Positions 7,976 to 14,515 of a DNA stretch of 64,000 nt are shown in pieces (the first letter of the stretch is position 1; each line of letters starts with the position of its first letter). A program made the position numbers and the translations under genes. Below the pieces are notes generated by a model. The model was not told the DNA's origin. It did not search any database and saw only the letters and a program-made list of their open reading frames with translations. Origin of the DNA: Nocardioides sp. Root1257 (GTDB lineage: Bacteria; Actinomycetota; Actinomycetes; Propionibacteriales; Nocardioidaceae); assembly GCF_001425175.1 (NCBI RefSeq), contig NZ_LMDV01000001.1, positions 1,013,454 through 1,077,453 of the forward strand. Reading direction: 5' to 3'.

Positions 7976-9061
7976 TCAGACGATCTGGTGCATCCAGCCG
8001 AAGGTGTCCTCGGCGCGGCCGAACTGGACGTCGACCAGCTGCTGGCGGATCTGCTTCCAGAGCTCCTTGCCACCCTCGGGGGTGCCGACGGAGCCGCCGT
8101 CCCACTTGAGCTCGCCGACGGGCGTGATGACCGCCGCCGTGCCGCACGCGAAGATCTCGGTGATCTCGCCGCTGGTGACCCCGTCGCGCCACTCGTCGAT
8201 CGAGAACTTCCGCTCCTCGACCTGGTGGCCCATCTTGCCGGCGAGCTCGATGATGCTCGCGCGGGTGATGCCCTCGAGGATCGTGCCGGTCTGCGGGGTG
8301 ACGATGTGGCCGTCGGCGTGCACGAAGTACATGTTCATGCCGCCGAGCTCCTCGACGTACTTGCCCTCCTGGCCGTCGAGGAAGACGACCTGGTCGCAGC
8401 CGTGCAGGCTCGCCTCCTGCTGCGCGACCAGCGAGCTGGCGTAGTTGCCGCCGGTCTTGGCGGCACCCATGCCGCCACGGCCGGCGCGGGTGTACTCCTC
8501 GGTGAGCCAGAGGCTGACCGGCTTCACACCGCCCTTGAAGTACGCGCCAGCGGGGCTGGCGATGACCATGAAGGTGACGTGCTGGGCCGGTCGCACGCCC
8601 AGGAACGCCTCGGACGCGAACATGAACGGCCGCAGGTAGAGACTCTTCTCCCCCGCCGGGTCCGGGACCCAGCGCTGGTCGACGGCGACCAGCGCGTCGA
8701 CGGCCTGCACGAAGTCCTCGACGGGGAGCACGGGGAGCGCGAGCCGGTGGCTCGAGCGCACCATCCGCGCGGCGTTCTCCTCCGGCCGGAACGACCAGAT
8801 GGAGCCGTCCTCGTGGCGGTAGGCCTTCATCCCCTCGAAGGTCTCCTGCGCGTAGTGCAGGACGGCGGTCGCGGGATCGAGGCTGAGCGGGCCGTAGGGC
8901 TCGATCCGCCCACCGTGCCAGCCGGCGTCCGGGGTCCACTCGAGGGTGAACATGTGGTCCGTGAAGTGGTTGCCGAAGCCCGGGTTCTCGAGGATCTCCG
9001 CGAGGCGGGCGTCGTCGACGGTCGTGGTCGACGGGGTGGTGCTGATCTCCATGGAGGACAA
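7976..9061 (-). CDS. ilvE: Branched-chain amino-acid aminotransferase
   Basis: A 361-residue class IV PLP-dependent aminotransferase that transfers the amino group between glutamate and the branched-chain keto acids in the last step of Ile, Leu and Val synthesis. Length and motifs fit the longer actinobacterial/eukaryotic-type IlvE: YAQETFEGMKAYRHEDG near residue 80, RPFMFASEAFLGVRP mid-protein, and KTGGNYASSL followed by the GGMNMYFVH and ILEGITRASI blocks near the cofactor. The ATG at 9061 is preceded by GTCCTCC-type sequence rather than a strong ribosome-binding site. leuB lies directly upstream on the same strand, but a terminator hairpin stands between them, so ilvE probably has its own promoter. 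Confidence 0.96.
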   Translation of the reverse strand: MSSMEISTTPSTTTVDDARLAEILENPGFGNHFTDHMFTLEWTPDAGWHGGRIEPYGPLSLDPATAVLHYAQETFEGMKAYRHEDGSIWSFRPEENAARMVRSSHRLALPVLPVEDFVQAVDALVAVDQRWVPDPAGEKSLYLRPFMFASEAFLGVRPAQHVTFMVIASPAGAYFKGGVKPVSLWLTEEYTRAGRGGMGAAKTGGNYASSLVAQQEASLHGCDQVVFLDGQEGKYVEELGGMNMYFVHADGHIVTPQTGTILEGITRASIIELAGKMGHQVEERKFSIDEWRDGVTSGEITEIFACGTAAVITPVGELKWDGGSVGTPEGGKELWKQIRQQLVDVQFGRAEDTFGWMHQIV

Positions 9062-9065
9062 CTTA

Positions 9066-9079
9066 GTAGGCCTTCCTAC
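9066..9079 (-). promoter_or_regulatory. Short inverted repeat in the ilvE promoter
   Basis: GTAGG-CCTT-CCTAC is a perfect 5-4-5 inverted repeat just before the ilvE start, in the expected promoter region. It could be an operator for a repressor or simply a chance palindrome. Confidence 0.35.
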
Positions 9080-9085
9080 GAAATG

Positions 9086-9123
9086 CCGACGGCCGGACCC
9101 ACGAAGGTGAGCCCGGCCGTCGG
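9086..9123 (-). terminator. leuB terminator hairpin
   Basis: CCGACGGCCGG (9086-9096) pairs perfectly with CCGGCCGTCGG (9113-9123) across a 16-nt loop. It lies between the leuB stop (9145) and the ilvE start (9061). Confidence 0.75.
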
Positions 9124-9144
9124 TTCGGATGAACGAAGTGGGCG

Positions 9145-10245
9145 TCAGCCGGCTACTCGCGCGGCGATGGCGTCGCCGACCTCGGAGGTACGGCGTGCGG
9201 TGCCCGGCTCACGGGCGGCCAGCTCCTCGATCACCGCGGTCTCGATGGTCGCGGCGGCGTCGGCGTACCCGAGGTGGTCGAGCAGCAGGGACGCGGAGAG
9301 GACGGCGGCGGTGGGGTCGGCCTTCTGCTGGCCCGCGATGTCGGGCGCGGAGCCGTGGACCGGCTCGAACATGGAGGGGGCCGTCCGGTCGGGGTTGACG
9401 TTGCCGGAGGCCGCCAGGCCGATGCCGCCGGTGATCGCGGCGGCGAGGTCGGTGATGATGTCGCCGAAGAGGTTGTCGGTGACGATCACGTCGAAACGCG
9501 CGGGGTCGGTGGTCATGTAGATCATCGCCGCGTCGATGTGCATGTAGTCGGTCGTGACGTCGGGGTACTCCGCCGCGACCTCCTGGAACAGCCGCCACCA
9601 CACGGAGCCGGCGTTCACGAGCACGTTGGTCTTGTGGACCAGGGTGAGCTTCTTGCGGGACCGCCGCTGCGCGCGGGCGAAGGCGTCGCGGACGACGCGC
9701 TCGACGCCGAAGGCGGTGTTGACCGAGACCTCGGTGGCCACCTCGGCCGGGGTGCCGACGCGCAGGGCGCCGCCGTTGCCGGTGTAGGGACCCTCGGTGC
9801 CCTCGCGGACGACCACGAAGTCGACGTCACCCCGCCCCTCGAGAACGTGGGGTGCCAGGGGCGAGGTCGCGCCCGGGTAGATCCGGGACGGCCGCAGGTT
9901 GACGTAGTGGTCGAGCTCGAAGCGAAGCTTGAGGAGCAGCCCGCGCTCGAGGATGCCCGGGGGCAGGTTCGGGTCGTTGGGCTTGCCGCCGACCGCGCCG
10001 AGGAGGATGGCGTCGTGCTCGCGGATCTCGCCGAGCACGGAGTCCGGGAGCACCTCACCGGTAGCGAGGTAGCGCTCGGCGCCGAGGTCGTAGCGGGTCT
10101 GCTCGAACTTCACGCCGGCCGGCGAGGCGACCTCGAGCACCTTCAGGGCCTCGGCGGTCACCTCCTGCCCGATGCCGTCGCCGGGGATGACGGCGAGCCT
10201 GATCGTGCCGGTGTCCGAACCGGAGACGGAGTTCGAGGAAGTCAT
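9145..10245 (-). CDS. leuB: 3-isopropylmalate dehydrogenase
   Basis: A 366-residue NAD-dependent decarboxylating dehydrogenase for the third step of leucine synthesis, converting 3-isopropylmalate to 2-oxoisocaproate. Visible motifs include the N-terminal [11 protein letters not shown], the substrate arginine region ([15 protein letters not shown]), [14 protein letters not shown], the Lys-containing [10 protein letters not shown], the metal-binding aspartates in [13 protein letters not shown] and the C-terminal [12 protein letters not shown]. This is the isocitrate/isopropylmalate dehydrogenase family in its actinobacterial LeuB form. A 45-residue gene lies 10 bp upstream and is likely co-transcribed. 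A hairpin at 9086-9123 ends the unit. Confidence 0.96.
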   Translation of the reverse strand: MTSSNSVSGSDTGTIRLAVIPGDGIGQEVTAEALKVLEVASPAGVKFEQTRYDLGAERYLATGEVLPDSVLGEIREHDAILLGAVGGKPNDPNLPPGILERGLLLKLRFELDHYVNLRPSRIYPGATSPLAPHVLEGRGDVDFVVVREGTEGPYTGNGGALRVGTPAEVATEVSVNTAFGVERVVRDAFARAQRRSRKKLTLVHKTNVLVNAGSVWWRLFQEVAAEYPDVTTDYMHIDAAMIYMTTDPARFDVIVTDNLFGDIITDLAAAITGGIGLAASGNVNPDRTAPSMFEPVHGSAPDIAGQQKADPTAAVLSASLLLDHLGYADAAATIETAVIEELAAREPGTARRTSEVGDAIAARVAG

Positions 10246-10255
10246 GGGCCGGAGA

Positions 10256-10393
10256 CTAGTTGTCGTCGGGGCGCTGACCGCCGTTGTCCCGCAGGTCGAG
10301 CGAGGCCTGGACGGCCTGGCTGATGTTCTCGTGGCTGCGCGGGTTGTCGGGGTGGTGCTGGGCCGGTCCCCACTCGGGGTACATGTCGTACAT
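10256..10393 (-). CDS. Small hydrophilic protein (45 residues) upstream of leuB
   Basis: From the ATG at 10393, preceded by a purine-rich GAGAGAG sequence, this encodes 45 residues beginning [18 protein letters not shown] and ending [13 protein letters not shown]. It is strongly hydrophilic, with a Pro/His-rich N-terminal half and one short amphipathic helix ([16 protein letters not shown]). The stop lies 10 bp before the leuB start. The longer in-frame version starting at 10522 is Arg/Thr-rich and looks non-coding. I do not recognise the family. Its non-random composition and operon position support a real gene, but there is no leucine-codon run that would make it an attenuator peptide. Confidence 0.5.
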   Translation of the reverse strand: MYDMYPEWGPAQHHPDNPRSHENISQAVQASLDLRDNGGQRPDDN

Positions 10394-10776
10394 CGGACTG
10401 CTCTCTCTCGTGTGTGTTCGTCTCAGGTGGTTCCGCACGGTCCCGGTACACCTGGAACGAAGATGTCTCGTGGTGAGAGAGCAATCGGCTCGCGGATCGC
10501 GCGGGCTGAGGGAGAGAACCATCAGAAGCGGGTTGCGCCGTGCTGCTGGCGCTCCATCGCGGCGGAGGCATCTTCGATCCAGATGTATCGAGAGGCCGTC
10601 AACGCCGAATCACCGCGGCGAGGTGGCCTCTCTCAGGCCCCGCCGCGGTATTCGATAAGTACGAAGACGCTCCGCATGGTGGAGCCACCGTACGGCGACC
10701 TCCCGGGGTCGGTCAGCCGATTTCGCAGAGTGTTCGACATGCGAGACGGACGTCCCGCGATGAAAGACTCGACGGC
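10394..10776. other. 383-bp divergent intergenic region with a compound hairpin
   Basis: No gene is evident here. The region must hold the promoters of the leuB unit (- strand) and of the methyltransferase gene (+ strand). The clearest structure is a stacked hairpin: outer stem CCGCGGCG (10613-10620) with CGCCGCGG (10641-10648), inner stem GGCCT (10625-10629) with AGGCC (10635-10639), loop CTCTC. A relatively AT-rich stretch (TATTCGATAAG) follows at about 10649-10659 and could include a promoter. No tRNA-like or riboswitch consensus is recognisable. Confidence 0.5.
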
Positions 10777-11343
10777 ATGAGTGCTCCCCCCGACCTTCCC
10801 GAGATCGTGCAGCGCGCGTTCGACGTCTCCCGCAAGGCCGGCTACGCCTCGTTCTGTCGCAACGAGACCGGCCGGTTGCTGGCCACCCTCGCCGCGACCC
10901 GCAGCGGCACGATGGCCGAGTTCGGCACCGGCTGCGGGGTCGGCACGGCGTGGCTGCGCTCCGGCGTACGCGGCGACGCCACGATCCTGAGCGCCGAGCT
11001 GGACGCCAAGCTGGCCGACGCCGCGGCCGTGATCTTCGAGGACGACCCGCAGGTCGAGGTGCGCTCCGCCGACTGGTCGACGCTGCTCGACCAGGGACCG
11101 TTCTCGCTCCTCTTCCTCGACTCCGGTGAGCCGACCGAGGTCAGCGTGGACTCCATCGCCGACCTGATGGAGCCGGGCGGCCTGGTCGTCCTCGACGACT
11201 TCAACCCGTGCGAGATGTGGCCCCCGGTGACCTACGGGCGGGTCGACACCCTGCGCGAGCAGTGGCTCACCGACGACCGGTTCACCGCCGTCGAGGTGAT
11301 GGTCGCCCCCGACGCGTCCGTCGTCATCGCCACCCGTCGCTGA
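10777..11343 (+). CDS. SAM-dependent O-methyltransferase-like protein
   Basis: A 188-residue class I methyltransferase of the small O-methyltransferase type. The SAM-binding glycine motif appears as MAEFGTGCGVGTAWL near residue 48, an acidic residue ends the next strand (ILSAELDAK), and later strands read FSLLFLDSGE and GGLVVLDDFNP, the latter being the family's metal/substrate region. There is no membrane segment. I chose the ATG at 10777; upstream in-frame sequence is not protein-like. The gene stands alone and is followed at once by an inverted-repeat element shared with the end of the convergent FHA operon. Substrate unknown. Confidence 0.85.
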   Translation: MSAPPDLPEIVQRAFDVSRKAGYASFCRNETGRLLATLAATRSGTMAEFGTGCGVGTAWLRSGVRGDATILSAELDAKLADAAAVIFEDDPQVEVRSADWSTLLDQGPFSLLFLDSGEPTEVSVDSIADLMEPGGLVVLDDFNPCEMWPPVTYGRVDTLREQWLTDDRFTAVEVMVAPDASVVIATRR

Positions 11344-11347
11344 CGGT

Positions 11348-11427
11348 CGAATCGAGAGTTCTGACCGTTGAATCGAGAGTTCTGACGGTCAGAAGTCCCG
11401 ATTCAAGCGTCAGAAGTCTCGATTCAA
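11348..11427. repeat. Quadruple inverted-repeat element between convergent genes
   Basis: Two direct copies of about 18 bp (GAATCGAGAGTTCTGAC, at 11349-11365 and 11370-11386) are followed by two inverted near-copies (GTCAGAAGTCCCGATTC at 11388-11404 and GTCAGAAGTCTCGATTC at 11409-11425). The array fills the 88-bp gap between the methyltransferase stop and the FHA-gene stop. It can fold as two alternative or nested hairpins and probably ends transcription from both sides. Confidence 0.8.
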
Positions 11428-11431
11428 CCCG

Positions 11432-12130
11432 CTACTCGCCCTCGGTGGCGCGGCGTACGACGATCCGGGTCCAGGCACCGACGTAGATGCGGTCGTCGTC
11501 GGAGATCTCCTGCTTCTGGCCCGGCGACAGCGGGGTGGTGGGCAGGCCGCCGACGTTGCCGCCGACGTAGGTGCCGTTGGAGGAGCCCAGGTCCTCGACG
11601 AACCAGCGGGTGCCGTCGGTGGTGAGCTGGGCGTGCCGGCGGCTGATGCCGTTGTCGGAGGACAGGTCGATGTCGGGCGTGATGTTGCGGCTGCGCGACA
11701 GCCGGCCGATCAGGATCGAGGTGTTCCTGAGCGGTACGACGAGGGGCAGGCCCGGTGACGGCAGCGGATCGGTGGACTTCTGGTCGACGTACCAGTCGGG
11801 GTCGATCCAGATCTCCGCGACCCACTTCTCCGTCAGCGGCGGCGACGGGTTGGCCGAGGCCTCCGGCGCGGGCGTCGCTGCGGGGGCCGGAGGGGCGGCG
11901 GGACGGGGCATGGAGCCGGTGGTGAAGTCGTAGCCGCACGCCTCGCAGAAGAGGGCGTTGGCCGGGTTGGTCGCCGAGCAGTTCGGACAGGTGCCGCTGA
12001 CGGCCGCCTCCACCGTCGTCGACGGCTCGGTGGGCGCGGGCGCCGGTGCCGGCGTCGCGTCCATCGCGATGCCGCAGGTGTCGCAGTAGTCGGTCGCCGT
12101 GGTCTCGTGCCCGGCGGGACAGGTGCTCAC
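11432..12130 (-). CDS. FHA-domain protein with N-terminal zinc ribbons
   Basis: A 232-residue cytoplasmic protein that should bind phosphothreonine peptides. Residues 1-20 form a zinc knuckle (CPAGHETTATDYCDTCG), residues about 44-65 a second zinc ribbon (CPNCSATNPANALFCEACG), then a Pro/Ala-rich linker, then an FHA domain (about residues 135-215). The FHA domain has the expected GR, SxxH and N residues in IGRLSRSRN, ISRRHAQL and GSSNGTYVGG. It starts with GTG at 12130, overlapping the VWA stop as GTGA, so it is the last gene of the operon. In related systems PknG phosphorylates an FHA protein (GarA); this protein is the obvious candidate reader or substrate here. The zinc knuckle resembles those in the operon's kinase and phosphatase. 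Confidence 0.92.
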   Translation of the reverse strand: MSTCPAGHETTATDYCDTCGIAMDATPAPAPAPTEPSTTVEAAVSGTCPNCSATNPANALFCEACGYDFTTGSMPRPAAPPAPAATPAPEASANPSPPLTEKWVAEIWIDPDWYVDQKSTDPLPSPGLPLVVPLRNTSILIGRLSRSRNITPDIDLSSDNGISRRHAQLTTDGTRWFVEDLGSSNGTYVGGNVGGLPTTPLSPGQKQEISDDDRIYVGAWTRIVVRRATEGE

Positions 12131-13404
12131 TTCTTGATCCGGGTCGTCTTGGTCGACGCGGTGTCGAGCGCCATCTCGTCGGCCTTGGCCACCGCCGCCT
12201 TGAGCCGGACGGTGCCTTCCTTCTCGTCGTCGATCTCGACCACCTTGCGCAGCTTGGACGTCGCCTCGTCGTTGCCGGTCTCGGCGGCGAGCTGGACGGC
12301 CCGGCCCAGCTTGGTCGTCGCGGTCCGCTCGTCGCCGGCGGCCTTGGCGGCCAGCCCCTCCTGGATCATCGACGCGAGCTCGGTCTGCCCCGTGTAGTGG
12401 GCGACCTGCTGGTCGATGCGGGCGGTCAGCTCGGAGTTGCCCGACCAGGTGGCCTTGACGAGACCCTGGGCCACGACGTCCGCGCCGATCGCGAGCTGGA
12501 CCCGCGCCGCGAGCTGCTCCTGGCCGATCGCCTTCGCGGCCACGCGTACGGCGACGTGGTAGTCGCGCGACTCGTCGGCCCAGGCGCCGGTGGGATAGCC
12601 GCCGGTCAGCGGGTTGACCTCGACGCGGCGGTCCGTGAGGTCCTCGACCGTCGGGGAGACCTGGCGGACGAAGAGCACCTGCGCACCCTGCGGCGCCCAC
12701 ACGCGCAGCTGCGCGTCGGCGACGCCGCGGGCCATGGAGGCCCGCATCATCTCCTGGAACTGCGCCTGCATCTGGCTGGGCTCCGGGATGATGTCGACGG
12801 TCCCGAGCAGGGCCTGGGAGATCCGGCGGAGCTCGGGGACCACCCAGTCCGTGCCGGCGCCGCGGCAGTCGCACTGGAAGAAGCCGGTCGCCCGGCTGAT
12901 CGCGGTGTCGAGTGCGCCGGGCCGCTCGCGGTTCTCGCCGTCGGTCAGCAGGATGGCGTGCCGCTGGGTGACCTCGGGCACCGAGGTGAAGATCGTTCCC
13001 GCGAGGTCGAGCCAGGTGCTCATCGCCGTACCGCCGGCACCGGTGAAGCGGTCGATCGCCTCGCTCGCGGCCTCACGCGCGCTGGAGTCCATCGGCACCA
13101 TGCCCGGCCCCGACGCGACCGGCGGGAACACCAGCTCCGCGTGGTCCGAGCCGGAGATGACCGCGAACCAGGTGCCGTCCACGATCTCGGCCAGGGCCGC
13201 CTGGGCGGCCTGCTTGGCGGCCGCCATCGTCTCAGGACCCATCGAGCCGGAGGTGTCGACGATGATGATCTCGCCGGCTGCTCCCCCACCCGTCTGGCCG
13301 GCCGTGCCGGCACCGGAGCAGGTCACCGTCACGATCGCGTTGACGTCGGTGCCTCCGTCCGGGAGGAACTCGTTCTGGTAGACGCTCGCGGTGAACTCAG
13401 CCAT
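12127..13404 (-). CDS. von Willebrand factor A domain protein
   Basis: A 425-residue protein with a VWA domain (about residues 40-210) and an alpha-helical C-terminal part (about 330-425). The metal-ion-dependent adhesion site is intact: DTSGS at residues 50-54, a threonine in the GGTAMSTWL region, and TDGEN. There is no signal peptide or membrane helix, so it is probably cytoplasmic. The ATG at 13404 has a perfect AGGAGG ribosome-binding site and lies within the end of the PP2C gene (8-bp overlap). The C-terminal helices carry long Lys/Glu/Ala heptad-like patterns (GRAVQLAAETGNDEATSK). VWA proteins often pair with AAA+ ATPases, and the operon has one. Partner and function are inferred. Confidence 0.92.
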   Translation of the reverse strand: MAEFTASVYQNEFLPDGGTDVNAIVTVTCSGAGTAGQTGGGAAGEIIIVDTSGSMGPETMAAAKQAAQAALAEIVDGTWFAVISGSDHAELVFPPVASGPGMVPMDSSAREAASEAIDRFTGAGGTAMSTWLDLAGTIFTSVPEVTQRHAILLTDGENRERPGALDTAISRATGFFQCDCRGAGTDWVVPELRRISQALLGTVDIIPEPSQMQAQFQEMMRASMARGVADAQLRVWAPQGAQVLFVRQVSPTVEDLTDRRVEVNPLTGGYPTGAWADESRDYHVAVRVAAKAIGQEQLAARVQLAIGADVVAQGLVKATWSGNSELTARIDQQVAHYTGQTELASMIQEGLAAKAAGDERTATTKLGRAVQLAAETGNDEATSKLRKVVEIDDEKEGTVRLKAAVAKADEMALDTASTKTTRIKK

Positions 13405-14515
13405 CGGGATCCTCCTGGTGGTCGGGTGCGCTGGCATTCTGCCCCGAATCGACGGGCTGCACCCGCGCGACGGCAGCAGTGATGTTGTCGCGCCCGCCCT
13501 GCGCGTTGGCGAACGCGACGAGGGCGAGGGCGAGGTCGAGCGGCTCGCTGGTGCCGGCGGCGGCGACCTGGGCGGCGAGGGCGTCGGGCTCGGACGCGTA
13601 GTTCCACAGCCCGTCGGAGCACGCGACGACCCAGCCGGGTGTGGTGAGCTCGAGCTGCCCGGTCCGCGGGGTGACGTCGGGTGCATCGCGGCCGAGCCAC
13701 TTCGTGATCGCGTGGGCCTGCGGCGAGCTCTCCGCGACCTCGCGGGGTACGCCGGACTCCATCTGCTGCTGCGCCGCCGAGTCGTCGACGGTGAGCTGGA
13801 CGCCCGGCCCGCCGTCGGGGAGCCAGTAGACGCGGGAGTCGCCGATGTTGGCGTAGGCCAGCAGGCTCCGCTCCACGACGGCGACCGCGAAGGTCGCGGA
13901 CGCGGGGTTGGTCGAGGCCGGGTCGGTCACCTGGACGACCGCCGCGTTCGCAGCCGCGGCCGCCGCGCCGAAGACCTGCGTGATCGCGCCCGACCGGCTC
14001 GCCGGCGTACCCATCCCCTGCGGGAACGGCGTCCGCAGCGACTCGCGCGCGGCCTTCGCCCCGGCGAGAGACGCGACGTCGGAGTCGATCGAGTTGGAGA
14101 CGCCGTCGAGGACGACGAGGACGGCCCGCTCGCCCGGCGCGTCGGACGCCAGCAGCGCCATCGCGTCCTCGTTGCGGTGGTGGACGATGCCGCGGTCGCA
14201 GACGCCCGCGACCCACGAGGCCGGCGTCTCGCGGAAGTGGTCGCGCTCGGTCGGCGCCTTGGCACCACAGGTCTCGCAGTAGCCGTCGGGACCCACCGTG
14301 CCCTGGCAGACCAGGCACGGCCGCGGGCCGGTGGCGACCGGCGGGTCGGTGGGCCGGCGCCGCGTCGGCGCGCTGATCGGGCTGAGCTCGTCGAGCGCCT
14401 CGGTGGCCACGGGTGCCGCGGGCGCGTCGTTGCCGAGCGCGCTCCCGCAGCTCTCGCAGAACTTCGAGCCCGTGGTGGCGACGGTCCCGCAGGACGGGCA
14501 GGTCGTGTCGGTCAT
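13397..14515 (-). CDS. PP2C-family Ser/Thr phosphatase with N-terminal zinc ribbons
   Basis: A 372-residue predicted protein phosphatase, the likely antagonist of the PknG-like kinase encoded just upstream. The N-terminus has two zinc-ribbon motifs: CPSCG with CESCG at residues 6-23, and CLVCQGTVGPDGYCETCG at about 67-84. The PP2C domain (about 105-355) keeps the metal-binding and catalytic motifs: RNEDA, VVLDGVSNS, NIGDSRVYWL, SDGLWN and GGRDNITAAV. The enzyme should therefore be active. There is no membrane segment. Its ATG overlaps the kinase stop (ATGA) and its end overlaps the VWA start. The second ribbon matches the knuckles in the kinase and FHA proteins. Confidence 0.94.
   Translation of the reverse strand: MTDTTCPSCGTVATTGSKFCESCGSALGNDAPAAPVATEALDELSPISAPTRRRPTDPPVATGPRPCLVCQGTVGPDGYCETCGAKAPTERDHFRETPASWVAGVCDRGIVHHRNEDAMALLASDAPGERAVLVVLDGVSNSIDSDVASLAGAKAARESLRTPFPQGMGTPASRSGAITQVFGAAAAAANAAVVQVTDPASTNPASATFAVAVVERSLLAYANIGDSRVYWLPDGGPGVQLTVDDSAAQQQMESGVPREVAESSPQAHAITKWLGRDAPDVTPRTGQLELTTPGWVVACSDGLWNYASEPDALAAQVAAAGTSEPLDLALALVAFANAQGGRDNITAAVARVQPVDSGQNASAPDHQEDPDG

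Noticed and set aside
6216-8444. 742-codon + strand open frame
   Set aside because: It is antisense to a binding-protein gene and ilvE; such long antisense frames are common at this GC content and no domain is recognisable.
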